The notes under the pieces: generated by a model
Seen by the model: the letters and a program-made list of their open reading frames with translations, nothing else
Databases searched by the model: none
Told to the model about the DNA's origin: nothing
DNA from: a bacterium
GTDB taxonomy: Bacteria; Bacillota; Clostridia; Lachnospirales; Lachnospiraceae
Direction: 5' to 3'
Assembly (NCBI GenBank): GCA_023667365.1
Contig: JAMPAG010000025.1
Coordinates: forward strand, 1 to 35,470
DNA: 35,470 nt
In this document: positions 15,771 to 24,637 of the stretch, piece by piece
How the letters are laid out: each line of letters starts with the position of its first letter
How positions within the stretch are numbered: position 1 is the first letter of the stretch
Made by a program: the position numbers and the translations under genes

Positions 15771-16706
15771 TCATTTTCCCGAAAACATTCTCCGAAGCCG
15801 ATACCGCACCTTTCCCCAAAAATAAAGCCGCTCAAATTCTCTCGCCACGATCTTGCGGATATAACGCCTGTCATAGCGGTCGTCCACATCTTCATGCGCA
15901 GGACGCACAAACGGCTGTACAAGCGCTTTTCTTGTAAAATCGTACATGCACCCCCCCTGTGTATGCGTTGCATCCTCTCTGTTAAAACCAATGTTGTCTA
16001 CGAGATTATATTTGGGCGTGATCCCATAACCGCCATAATACATGCGCGTCGCCTCCCACTGATAATCCCAGGTATCGCGCTCCCCCGTATAGGCGCACTC
16101 CAACTGCTTTTCAAAGATCGCGCCAAAGCGCTCCCCATAATAACGCCGCACACAACCGTCTTTTTTTACCTTTTCCCAAAACTCCATGGAATCATCGTAT
16201 TTTTCCCACGCTCTGCGCCAGGTCGCCCAGCCCCAGATGGACGGATAACGCGAGATAACATAGCTGCCGTCGCGCACGGAACCGTCTTGAAGCAGATTAT
16301 TTCCCGAAATAAAGAATATCCGTTCATCGTCACAGTACCGCATGAGTAGTTCCTGACAATATGGGAAAAAACATGGGAGAGGAACAATATCATCCTCAAT
16401 GATGATCGTCGTCTCCTCCTTTGCCAGCGTATTCGAAATGCCGCTGCGCATACGCTTATGGCACCCCATGTTGGCATCGGCATAATCCCGGTGCACTTCA
16501 CATTCCCAATCAACCGCTTGCTCCACCGTTTTGCGAAGCTGTTCTACGATCTCTTTTTCACCCTTTTTTGCCGTCCGCGGTCCGTCCGATACCAAATAAA
16601 GCTTCTCCGGTTTTGCTCTTTTGATGCAGTCAAACACCTGCATTGTCGTATCTGGCCGGTTAAAAAAAATAAATGTGATCGGCGTCGTTAATATAAAATC
16701 TTCCAT
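15771..16706 (-). CDS. GT-A-fold glycosyltransferase
   Basis: A 311-residue predicted nucleotide-sugar transferase. The N-terminus ITFIFFNRPDTT with KPEKLYLVSDGPR matches a family of bacterial GT-A transferases related to GNT-I and HlpA-like proteins, and IEDDIVP (103-109) provides the metal-binding acidic motif. SIWGWATWRRAWEKYD is a common downstream segment of this group. The C-terminus is strongly basic (about 295-311), suggesting peripheral membrane contact. GAGGAG lies four bases before the ATG. It follows the ABC flippase and precedes the WbsX gene. Sugar and linkage cannot be told. Confidence 0.82.
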   Translation of the reverse strand: MEDFILTTPITFIFFNRPDTTMQVFDCIKRAKPEKLYLVSDGPRTAKKGEKEIVEQLRKTVEQAVDWECEVHRDYADANMGCHKRMRSGISNTLAKEETTIIIEDDIVPLPCFFPYCQELLMRYCDDERIFFISGNNLLQDGSVRDGSYVISRYPSIWGWATWRRAWEKYDDSMEFWEKVKKDGCVRRYYGERFGAIFEKQLECAYTGERDTWDYQWEATRMYYGGYGITPKYNLVDNIGFNREDATHTQGGCMYDFTRKALVQPFVRPAHEDVDDRYDRRYIRKIVAREFERLYFWGKVRYRLRRMFSGK

Positions 16707-16715
16707 ATGTCTCCT

Positions 16716-18446
16716 CTATCTCACCTTCTGAATATTCCGATCTTCCACCCGATATACATGGTCGCAATTCTCAATCGTCGTCAGACGATGCGCGATCATG
16801 ATCATCGTTTTGCTGCCGTGCAGCGCGTCGATCGCTGCCATCACTTCTTTTTCCGTCTCATTGTCAAGCGCAGACGTTGCCTCGTCAAACACCAAAATAT
16901 CCGGATCATGATAGAGCGCCCGCGCAATCCCAATCCGCTGACGCTGTCCGCCGGACAAGCGCATACCCGCTTCCCCGACCTCCGTGTCCAGTCCGTGTTC
17001 CATCTGCTTTACAAATTCTTCGAGTTGTGCCTCTCTTAATGCCTCCCAGACCCTTTCATCATCAATGTCCTCATTTTTGACGCCGAACGCGACGTTGCAC
17101 CTTACCGTATCGTCCATCATAAAGATCGTCTGCGGGATATATCCAATATCACGGTGCCAGCTCTGCATGACCTCGTTGATATTCACGCCATCGACCAGAA
17201 CGCTTCCCCTCTGCGGCGTCAGGATACCAAGAATATTATCGACCAGCGTTGTCTTTCCTCCGCCGGATTCCCCGATGAACGCAACGGATTCCCCCTTGTG
17301 AATCGTCACATTCACATGATCCAATATTATCTTGTCGGATTCTTCATAAGTAAATGACAGTTCTTTTACTTCTATTGCATGTTCAAACTGGAGCTGTCCG
17401 CACTCCTCCGCTCCGATATTGCTGTCATCCACATGTTCAACGGATCTGATGTCATGATAGATCAGATCGATCGACGCCATATTATAGGCAATATTACTAA
17501 AGCTCGCATATAATGAATTGACACTCGGCAGAAGCCGGAACGCCGCGACCGCAAAAACCGAAAGCTGCGGGATCATGGCGGAAAGGCTGCCTCCGAGTAA
17601 GATCACCACCGCAAGATAACCTAGTATCCCTCCGATCGCGATCGTCTCGATCAAGTATTTCGGAATATAACTGAGCAAATTATAGGTCAGCTCCAGTTTT
17701 GTCGCGCGATGATAAATATGACTATATTCTCCGATAAAATAGCGCTCCTTATTCATGATCTTTACTTCTTTAATTCCCTCGAACGCCTGCTTGGAACACT
17801 TGATGATGTCCGCGTTAATATCATGATAGGTATCTCCGAGGCTGCGCATCTTTTTTTGTATCAGTAAAATGACAAGACCTGCGCAAAATGCCAGAAGAGC
17901 CGCCACGATCATCGTCATTTCTATATTAGATACAGCAAGAAACAGAACCAGTGCAACGGATGTGATTCCCTGCGAAACCAGTTGCAGCACATTGATGATG
18001 ACGGTATACATGTTACTGGTATCGGAATTCACGCTGCGCAAAATCTCCGCCGTATTCTTATGCAGAAAATAAGCGTACGGCTGTTTCATATATGCTTCCA
18101 TCAGCTTCGTGGAAAAATGTAGACGGGTATTCTTAGAAAAGCTGTTCATCGCATAAGTCATCCATGCCAAATAAATGTTTTTGATCAGATATACCGCGAT
18201 CATTGCCACGATCAACACGAGCAGCACCTGATTCGTCTCCTCTATCCCCGTCACCCGCGTAATCAGCCTGCAATAGCGGTTCGTCCGGACTGCCTGCGGA
18301 TCCGTTGCAAGCGTAACGATCGGCAGGATCATCGATACGCCGAAAAGTTCTGCGGCCGCACCAAACAAAATCACAAAGATCATACCGACAAACTTTAGCT
18401 TCAATTTCAGATCAAATAGATAACGAAATTCTTTTATCAGATTCAT
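16716..18446 (-). CDS. ABC transporter, fused permease/ATPase (PglK/MsbA-type glycan flippase)
   Basis: A 576-residue half-transporter. Residues about 15-330 form the transmembrane domain, followed by an ATPase domain with P-loop GESGGGKTT (392-400), signature LSGGQ (497-501), Walker B ILVFDE (517-522) and a switch histidine in IAHR near 554. The N-terminal LFGVSMILPIVTLATDP segment is typical of PglK-like lipid-linked oligosaccharide flippases. It would move an undecaprenyl-linked glycan across the membrane. The start MNLIKEF was chosen because the ATG overlaps the stop of the GT4 gene and has GGAGGAAC upstream; an ORF extension 51 bases longer is unlikely. Confidence 0.92.
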   Translation of the reverse strand: MNLIKEFRYLFDLKLKLKFVGMIFVILFGAAAELFGVSMILPIVTLATDPQAVRTNRYCRLITRVTGIEETNQVLLVLIVAMIAVYLIKNIYLAWMTYAMNSFSKNTRLHFSTKLMEAYMKQPYAYFLHKNTAEILRSVNSDTSNMYTVIINVLQLVSQGITSVALVLFLAVSNIEMTMIVAALLAFCAGLVILLIQKKMRSLGDTYHDINADIIKCSKQAFEGIKEVKIMNKERYFIGEYSHIYHRATKLELTYNLLSYIPKYLIETIAIGGILGYLAVVILLGGSLSAMIPQLSVFAVAAFRLLPSVNSLYASFSNIAYNMASIDLIYHDIRSVEHVDDSNIGAEECGQLQFEHAIEVKELSFTYEESDKIILDHVNVTIHKGESVAFIGESGGGKTTLVDNILGILTPQRGSVLVDGVNINEVMQSWHRDIGYIPQTIFMMDDTVRCNVAFGVKNEDIDDERVWEALREAQLEEFVKQMEHGLDTEVGEAGMRLSGGQRQRIGIARALYHDPDILVFDEATSALDNETEKEVMAAIDALHGSKTMIMIAHRLTTIENCDHVYRVEDRNIQKVR

Positions 18447-19621
18447 AGTTCCTCCAAATACTGATGCAGGCGCTTTGCAAATTGCCGCTCCCCCCACTGC
18501 GCCGCCCGTTCCTGCCCCGCGCGGACGAGCTCCTCACACAGCGCATCGTCCTGCCACAGCTGCTTTACACATTCTGCGATCTCATTCACATCTGCCGGAT
18601 CGAACAGCAGGGCCGCGTCCCCCACCTGCTCCGGTATCCCGAAGATTCTTGAGGTCGCCACCGGGGTGCCGAGCACGAAGGCCTCCAGCTGCGGAATGTT
18701 CGTCGGTCCTCCGAATGTCGGCATGACAAGCGCCCGTGCATACTGATAGAGCGCCACCATTTCCTCATTCGAGACATATCCGAGAATCTTTACCTGTTTC
18801 TCCAGATCCAGTTCCCGTATTTTCTCACATACTTCTTCATAGCCGTTCTTGCCGGTTCCACTGCACACCAGATTCACATAGACGCCTTCTTTCTTTAACA
18901 GCGCAAGTGCCTCTAAGAGTCTGCCATGATTCTTGTGCTTCCAGAACTGCGCCGGATAAAAAATATAGGTTTCAAACACATCCGGTTTCGGATGCCGCGG
19001 CTTTCCCACACTTTCATACACATAATCAGGCGCGATAAAAGGAAGCGGATAAACCCGATCAGCCAGATCCGCCGCCTGCTCTCCATAGCATTCAAGCATC
19101 TGCTGCCTCCCGATCTCGGAATCTACCAGAATCATCTTCGCATAACGCGCAATATTTGTATAGCTCCTCTCACGGCTTTTATAGATTTCGGGGGCAGAGA
19201 TTTCCGGGAATTCTGTCAGATACCGATGCATGAGATCAAACACCGACACAACTGCCGGCGTATCCATCATAAAACTGATCTTGTCCGCACACGGATAGAT
19301 ACATGTCTCAATTCGTTCCCTGCGAAGCGCGCGCGCAAACGGATGCAGCATACGGCACAGCCTTCTGCATACTGCCACCGGCAGTGCAAGCTCCGCCAAA
19401 TGATAGATCACCTTTTCTATCTTATTTTTTTGTGCATAAATTGTCCTTAATCCCAACGTCTCCGTAACCGGCCGCCACTCCTCATACATAATAAAAGCGA
19501 CAATCTCATACTGCCCTTTCGGAAGCGATGCCAAAGATTTTAACATTGCAAGACAATATTGATAGGCGCCGCCGGAATCCGGGCGCCGTTCCAGATAAAT
19601 TCCAATTCTTTTTTTTCTCAT
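18443..19621 (-). CDS. GT4 family glycosyltransferase
   Basis: A 392-residue GT-B-fold enzyme. The N-terminal domain starts RIGIYLERRPDSGGAYQYCL; the C-terminal domain holds the family GT4 signatures FIFYPAQFWKHKNH-like (here TYIFYPAQFWKHKNHGRLLE), VCSGTGKNGYEE, ILGYVSNEEMVALY and the donor-site GGPTNIPQLEAFVLGTPV. This resembles mannosyl/rhamnosyl-type transferases of polysaccharide loci. The start ATG (19619-19621) overlaps the stop of the fucosyltransferase gene (ATGA), which I prefer over a start 33 bases upstream. It ends in an ATGA overlap with the flippase gene. Confidence 0.9.
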   Translation of the reverse strand: MRKKRIGIYLERRPDSGGAYQYCLAMLKSLASLPKGQYEIVAFIMYEEWRPVTETLGLRTIYAQKNKIEKVIYHLAELALPVAVCRRLCRMLHPFARALRRERIETCIYPCADKISFMMDTPAVVSVFDLMHRYLTEFPEISAPEIYKSRERSYTNIARYAKMILVDSEIGRQQMLECYGEQAADLADRVYPLPFIAPDYVYESVGKPRHPKPDVFETYIFYPAQFWKHKNHGRLLEALALLKKEGVYVNLVCSGTGKNGYEEVCEKIRELDLEKQVKILGYVSNEEMVALYQYARALVMPTFGGPTNIPQLEAFVLGTPVATSRIFGIPEQVGDAALLFDPADVNEIAECVKQLWQDDALCEELVRAGQERAAQWGERQFAKRLHQYLEEL

Positions 19622-20616
19622 AATTTCTTTGTTCCAAACACATTCCGTTTCCAATTTCGAACAATGTTCAAAATCCGGTTTGTCTCCAGTTTATCCAATT
19701 TATAAATATCATGCTCATGAAATTTTCCGTTTCTGGAAAACGCACTGTTTCTCCTGAGCGCCGCCTTCGGATCCTGCCCAAAAATATGAACAAGAAACGT
19801 TTCCAAATAACGGTCCTCCATCATGGCGTGCAGCGGGCTGTCCGGTCTGAGCGCCGGTTCATGGACCATTGAAAGATAACGCGCTTCGTCCTTGTCAATT
19901 TCCCGAATTGCGTGCACCAATTCCTCGTCATCCGCGTAATCCGCGCAGCTTATAAACGCTTTCTCGTTAAAAAGCTCCTTAATATCGGGATCACCCCAGT
20001 AAATCGGGATCGTTCCCGCCGCAAACGCATCCACGAGTTTTTCCGTCGCATATCCCTTAAAAGAAGAATTTTCACAGGTCAGACTGAATTTATACCGCTT
20101 CTGAAATTCCAGCTTGTCCGGCACCGGCTTGCCGTCCGGCAGATTGTTGCGATGGCGCCCGCCGGAGTCCACCTTACGGTACGTGCTGATCACGTCAAAA
20201 TAATCATCCCGCCGATTGCCAACGCCGCCGTCCGCAGACACAACATAACTGCAAAATCCCTTTTTCCCCATGAAAAAAGTATCCTCCAACTCATGCTTAT
20301 GAAGCGCTTTTTCCATCATATCCGCATCTAACAGGCATAGCGGATAATATAGGTAACGGTCCCCGAACGTGATCCGGTCAAATCCGATCGCATAGTCATA
20401 GACGTTAAAATCCGGGCAGACCGCCTCCCCCGTAAAATAGATGCGCGGACAGGAATACGCCAGATAACGCCTTCCGGTGTTCGAACAGAAAATAAAATCA
20501 GGGTTCTCCCCATTCAGCTCCACGTCGTAATGCTTTCGAAGCAGCCTCGTAAAAAGAAACGTCTCCGGATCAAATTGCGGCCAAAAATCAATATAAGCAA
20601 TACGTATTTTTTTCAC
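19618..20616 (-). CDS. GT10 alpha-1,3/4-fucosyltransferase-like glycosyltransferase
   Basis: A 332-residue enzyme of glycosyltransferase family 10, the family of Helicobacter pylori FutA/FutB and animal Lewis fucosyltransferases, which transfer fucose from GDP-fucose to the O3 or O4 of N-acetylglucosamine. The signature runs FSLTCENS (177-184), then TEK (191-193) and GTIPIYWGDP (201-210), which bind the donor. The C-terminus (about 305-332) is basic and could associate with the membrane, but lacks the heptad repeats of the H. pylori enzymes. Initiation is at GTG 20614-20616 with GGAG seven bases upstream. It is the first gene after a strong promoter and overlaps the GT4 gene by ATGA. Confidence 0.93.
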   Translation of the reverse strand: MKKIRIAYIDFWPQFDPETFLFTRLLRKHYDVELNGENPDFIFCSNTGRRYLAYSCPRIYFTGEAVCPDFNVYDYAIGFDRITFGDRYLYYPLCLLDADMMEKALHKHELEDTFFMGKKGFCSYVVSADGGVGNRRDDYFDVISTYRKVDSGGRHRNNLPDGKPVPDKLEFQKRYKFSLTCENSSFKGYATEKLVDAFAAGTIPIYWGDPDIKELFNEKAFISCADYADDEELVHAIREIDKDEARYLSMVHEPALRPDSPLHAMMEDRYLETFLVHIFGQDPKAALRRNSAFSRNGKFHEHDIYKLDKLETNRILNIVRNWKRNVFGTKKL

Positions 20617-20631
20617 CTTTCCGCTCCTTTA

Positions 20632-20647
20632 TCAACAAGATTGTTGA
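20632..20647. promoter_or_regulatory. perfect palindrome in the leader of the GT10 operon, candidate operator
   Basis: TCAACAA (20632-20638) and TTGTTGA (20641-20647) form a perfect 7-bp inverted repeat with a 2-bp spacer. It lies just downstream of the predicted -10 (20657-20662) and upstream of the ribosome binding site, so a bound dimeric repressor would block transcription. No matching regulator is recognised in the window. Confidence 0.45.
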
Positions 20648-20656
20648 CTACACTCC

Positions 20657-20685
20657 ATCATATCAGATATACTATCATTATGCAA
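20657..20685 (-). promoter_or_regulatory. sigma-A-type promoter for the GT10-GT4-flippase group
   Basis: On the minus strand, TTGCAT (20685-20680), a 17-base spacer and TATGAT (20662-20657) form a good vegetative promoter. Transcription would start around 20650, some 35 bases ahead of the GTG start at 20616. It likely drives the tightly packed minus-strand genes down to about 12,656. Confidence 0.65.
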
Positions 20686-20804
20686 CGAACGTGCGCGCAA
20701 TATCCGTATAGCTTGTGGCACTCCCACCTTTGATGTGGCTGTTTGCCCGATACCGGTTGCATACCGGCTGCGTTCGTCATCACACTGCAGAAACGGAGAC
20801 TCCC

Positions 20805-21671
20805 ATGATCATTTTAGAAGCAAGAGCCGGTCTTGGCAATCGTATATATAGTATCGCAAGCACCTATTATCTGGCGAAGAAATGCCATCAGGATCTGTTA
20901 GTGTTATGGGATGTTGACGACTCCCTTGCCGCTACGGCGGATCTTCTGTTTTCACTGCCTCCGGATATTCAATTTATCTACACGACAGGACTTTCCTTAC
21001 GCCGGGCGCCGATCCGGCATCTGAAAAGTACACGCGTCAAAACCTCCTACAAGACCACTGCGTCTACAGTCTTAACCTCTATCAGTATCCTGACTCTTAT
21101 GAAATATCCTGACGGATTTGACTATTTATGCGAATTGGCGTCCCGCCCGGAATTGCTTTATATTGAGTCCTACTATTGCTTTCTTCCTTCCGAGGGAAAC
21201 CAAAGCGGCTATTATGAGTTCTTGACGCCTTCTGCCCCGGTCATGCAAGAAGCCCGTCCCATTTTGGAACAACTTACACCCGACACGATCGGTCTGCACA
21301 TCCGGCGCACGGATCACACAGCCGCCATACAGCACAGCCCTCTGTCCGCTTTCACGGAACGGATGGATAAAATCCTAAAGGGAAATCCCTCTGCATCCTT
21401 TTTTGTTGCAACGGACGATCCCGAAACCGAACGGCAGCTTCTTTCCGCATATCCGCATCGTATCATAACAAACCCCGCCAAACAGTTTACCCGCAGGTCG
21501 GCTGGCGGGATCATCGACGCTTATGTGGACATTCTCTGTCTTTCCCGATGTGCCAGAATCATCGGAAGTTATGGGAGTTCTTTCAGTCAAGTAGCTTCAA
21601 AGCTTACAGATATACCATTGGAAATTATGGATACACAGACAGTCGTCCACGCATCCCCCCATACTTCTTAG
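20805..21671 (+). CDS. putative fucosyltransferase, NodZ/GT23-like
   Basis: A 288-residue protein and the only convincing plus-strand gene. The N-terminus IILEARAGLGNRIYSIAS resembles the glycine-rich start of GT11/NodZ-type transferases. HIRRTDH (165-171) matches the H-x-R-R-x-D motif of alpha-1,6-fucosyltransferases (GT23/NodZ), and SYGSSFS (255-261) matches their C-terminal serine-rich motif. It would use GDP-fucose or a similar donor; the acceptor is unknown. ATG 20805 follows CGGAG at seven bases; a frame reaching back to 20715 exists but lacks a site. It diverges from the GT10 gene and converges with the AlgX-like gene. I saw no strong promoter or terminator for it. Confidence 0.75.
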   Translation: MIILEARAGLGNRIYSIASTYYLAKKCHQDLLVLWDVDDSLAATADLLFSLPPDIQFIYTTGLSLRRAPIRHLKSTRVKTSYKTTASTVLTSISILTLMKYPDGFDYLCELASRPELLYIESYYCFLPSEGNQSGYYEFLTPSAPVMQEARPILEQLTPDTIGLHIRRTDHTAAIQHSPLSAFTERMDKILKGNPSASFFVATDDPETERQLLSAYPHRIITNPAKQFTRRSAGGIIDAYVDILCLSRCARIIGSYGSSFSQVASKLTDIPLEIMDTQTVVHASPHTS

Positions 21672-21731
21672 CGGCCACGATGCAAATGGGTGCCTGATCC
21701 GTTCAACGCTCATCTGCTATTTTATCAACAC

Positions 21732-23099
21732 CTATCGAAAATCGAACATGCTGGAATCCGAATCCCAGTCAATTTCTTTAATATTAGGCGGGCAATATGC
21801 AACAAGTACAATATCCGGCTGTGTCTGCCTGATATATTCTTTCACACTCCCATTAAAGGATTCCAGATATAAGCAATCCACATACTCGATATCAACTGCC
21901 AGATACGGGATCAGCGGCGCTGAAAAAGAATCTCTGATAATCAGCAGCCTTTTTCCCCGATTATTCTCCGTGTTCTGATTGTGAATCCGTATCAACGGAT
22001 AATTTCTCGTCCGATAGCTGTCGTAAGAATCTTCTCCATAATAATCATAAGAAGTAAGCGGCTCATCAAAGATGAAAACTTCCTTAAAGTCTCCCTCCAG
22101 ATACATTTGTCTGCTTGGGATCTCCATGGTAAACCTTGTCGCATACGCAGGAAGTAATAACTCGAAATTCTCCGGCTGTGCCTTTTTCAGCGTTACCGTC
22201 CGCCCATTTCCTCCCAAAAAATTATTTTCAAAAAAAAGCATTTCATACTGATCGGGCGCATACTTTTCTGATTCAAACCGGATTTCACTAATCTGCGTCA
22301 GATATTGGGTGATCACATCCGCCGCCCAAAATGCCGTCGGAACCGTCCAATGGAGATCCGTTCGATAAAATGCTTCCCTGTGTCCCATTTGCGCAGTATG
22401 AAGTGCTTCCCTCAAGTCAAGATAAGGAATTCCCCTTTGCGAAAGCTGTGAAAGCAGATGATCTGCATTTTCATTTCCATAATCCACAAAGGTTCCAACC
22501 ATCCCTTCCTCATATTTACAGACATTGCTCGGCACCTGCACATAACAGAAGATTCCGCCCTCCGACACTACCAGATCGTGTAGCTTTGCCACACTATCAA
22601 CGAGTTCTGCCGTCTCCACTTTCTCAGTACTGATGTGACCAAGGTATCCATTTTCATTTACCATAAGCCCGTCTGCCATAACAAGCCTCCAACCGATCAG
22701 ATTGTCATATTCAGATGCCAATTCGGCAATCCGCGGCTGATCTCTCAGCCCGTCCGTACAATAGTAATCTATGATTTCCGTATACCGACATGTGATCCCT
22801 CGCATTTTCTGATCAAAGGCATTCCACACACCAGTTACGCCAAATGTCCGATCCTCTTTTTCCTCTATCGTCCGTACTTCCCGCGGATACGCTTCATTCC
22901 AGTCAATTACAACCGCGGTACCCTCCTGCTCCGAAACGAGTCCATCCACAAGAAAGCGGATTACAGCGGAATCCACATGCAGGTTATCGTATACAATATT
23001 CTTGGTAAAAAAACGGATTACCACATCGCACATGATGATTGCTAAAATCGCCACTGTCGTCAATGCCATAATAAAAGCCGGCAAATTCTCTTTTTTCAC
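21732..23099 (-). CDS. AlgX/AlgJ (DHHW)-like SGNH protein, O-acylation partner
   Basis: A 455-residue protein with one N-terminal membrane segment (about 9-33), so most of it lies outside the cell. It resembles the DHHW/AlgX/AlgJ family, SGNH-fold proteins that work with MBOAT acyltransferases to O-acetylate exported polysaccharide. The catalytic pattern is visible as YRTDLHW (245-251, Asp/His pair) and IIRDSFSAP (387-395, candidate nucleophile Ser391). Initiation is at GTG 23097-23099 with GGAGGGG four bases upstream. It directly follows the MBOAT gene (39-bp gap), supporting a two-protein acylation system. Confidence 0.85.
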   Translation of the reverse strand: MKKENLPAFIMALTTVAILAIIMCDVVIRFFTKNIVYDNLHVDSAVIRFLVDGLVSEQEGTAVVIDWNEAYPREVRTIEEKEDRTFGVTGVWNAFDQKMRGITCRYTEIIDYYCTDGLRDQPRIAELASEYDNLIGWRLVMADGLMVNENGYLGHISTEKVETAELVDSVAKLHDLVVSEGGIFCYVQVPSNVCKYEEGMVGTFVDYGNENADHLLSQLSQRGIPYLDLREALHTAQMGHREAFYRTDLHWTVPTAFWAADVITQYLTQISEIRFESEKYAPDQYEMLFFENNFLGGNGRTVTLKKAQPENFELLLPAYATRFTMEIPSRQMYLEGDFKEVFIFDEPLTSYDYYGEDSYDSYRTRNYPLIRIHNQNTENNRGKRLLIIRDSFSAPLIPYLAVDIEYVDCLYLESFNGSVKEYIRQTQPDIVLVAYCPPNIKEIDWDSDSSMFDFR

Positions 23100-23138
23100 A
23101 AAACCCCTCCGTCATGCGGGCGTTTTATCATATTCCCG

Positions 23139-24530
23139 CTAAAAATTAAAATAAATAAATGGATTATAGCTTGCTTGCACACACACGCACACACTTAACA
23201 GCATAAGGACCAGTGCTGCCGCGCCCCGTATACTGTTCTTTGTTGTTTCTTTCATCGGAAGCCGCGCATAAATCAAGGAAGACAACGGCATTGCTCCTAT
23301 CACTGCCGCCGTCAATATAATCTTAGCACTGTTCAGATATGCAAATGTTGTTGCATCCCATAGTTTCCCATTTCCGCCGCCGAACATCCAGCTAAAATAG
23401 TGAACGGCACTGCCGATACCATCCGCGCGAAACAGCACCCACAAAAACATCACCAAAAGAAGCGTTACAATCCTTGTGACAGCATTTCCTTTCTTATCCA
23501 TCCCCGCCAGCTTCTCAAACAACAATAACACAAAATAACCAAGTCCCCATAACACAAACGACCAATCCGCGCCATGCCATATGCCGGTCAGCATCCATAC
23601 GACAAACAGATTTCGGACCCATTCCCCTTTCGTTACCCGATTGCCCCCAAGCGGAATATAGACATAATCCCGAAACCAACCGCTCAATGATATGTGCCAT
23701 CTCCGCCAAAAATCTGTCACGGTTTTCGCCGCATAAGGATACCTGAAATTCTCTGGAAAGTGGAACGCAAACATTCTGCCAAGTCCAATCGCCATATCGG
23801 AATATCCTGAAAAATCAAAATAAATCTGTAACATATAAGCGATTGCGCCAAGCCATGCTGTGAGCGCCGAAACTCTGACCGCCTCCGTACAGTTAAACAC
23901 CGCGTCTGCAAGCATTCCCATATAATTAGCGATTAGCACCTTTTTGGCAAGCCCGAATGAGAAGCGCTGTACACCATTAATAAAATCTTCTACATTTTCT
24001 CTCCTATGCAGAATTTCATCCGCCACCATCCCATAGCGCACGATCGGCCCTGCGATCATCTGTGGAAACATCAGAATATAAAGCCCGACATTGATCAAAC
24101 TTTTTTGTGCCTCTGTCTTCCCCATGCGGACATCCAGAATATAAGAAATCATCTGGAACGTAAAAAAAGAAATCCCGATTGGCAGCGCGATCTGCAATTC
24201 TCGGAAATCCTTGTGAAACAGAATACCAATTGAATTTACAAAAAAAGCAAGATACTTAAAAGTAACCAAAAGGACAATATCATACACCAACGCCAGAACC
24301 GTGCATAGTTTCCCATGCTTTCCGCTTATGCCGCACCCCAACGCCCAGTTGACGATAACAGACAATAATACGACCCACACAAACGCGGGCTCGCCCCACG
24401 CATAAAAAAGCACGCTCATCAAAAATAAAAATGTATTTCGGAATCCTCTGCTTTTTATCACTGGATTATAGTATCCGATCAGTACAACGGGAAAAAAAGC
24501 GAACAAAAAAACTGTGGAAGAAAAAACCAT
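23139..24530 (-). CDS. MBOAT family O-acyltransferase (AlgI-like), copy 1
   Basis: A 463-residue polytopic membrane protein of the AlgI/PatA/DltB group, which passes an acyl group (usually acetyl) across the membrane for transfer to polysaccharide. Motifs are FKYLAFFVNS near 91-100, FPQMIAGPIVRY (155-166), YFDFSGYSDMAIGLG (237-251), RRWHISLSGWFRDYVYIPLG (276-295) and WHGADW (318-323), with His319 the expected catalytic residue. It is followed by the AlgX-like gene. The start ATG has a modest GGAA/GGGAA site upstream. The 107-bp gap upstream of it (24531-24637) contains no gene. Confidence 0.93.
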   Translation of the reverse strand: MVFSSTVFLFAFFPVVLIGYYNPVIKSRGFRNTFLFLMSVLFYAWGEPAFVWVVLLSVIVNWALGCGISGKHGKLCTVLALVYDIVLLVTFKYLAFFVNSIGILFHKDFRELQIALPIGISFFTFQMISYILDVRMGKTEAQKSLINVGLYILMFPQMIAGPIVRYGMVADEILHRRENVEDFINGVQRFSFGLAKKVLIANYMGMLADAVFNCTEAVRVSALTAWLGAIAYMLQIYFDFSGYSDMAIGLGRMFAFHFPENFRYPYAAKTVTDFWRRWHISLSGWFRDYVYIPLGGNRVTKGEWVRNLFVVWMLTGIWHGADWSFVLWGLGYFVLLLFEKLAGMDKKGNAVTRIVTLLLVMFLWVLFRADGIGSAVHYFSWMFGGGNGKLWDATTFAYLNSAKIILTAAVIGAMPLSSLIYARLPMKETTKNSIRGAAALVLMLLSVCVCVQASYNPFIYFNF

Positions 24531-24637
24531 GACGCTGCTTCCCTATTCCTTTCCGTAATGATCCATTTCACACTGCCCCGCAATGCTGACGCAAGCCTGC
24601 GAATTTGGGCGGCAACACAAATCTTTGATTTTTCAAT

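Noticed and set aside
21672..21731. Possible bidirectional terminator between the convergent plus- and minus-strand genes
   Set aside because: The 60-bp gap has no clear stem followed by T-runs in either direction.
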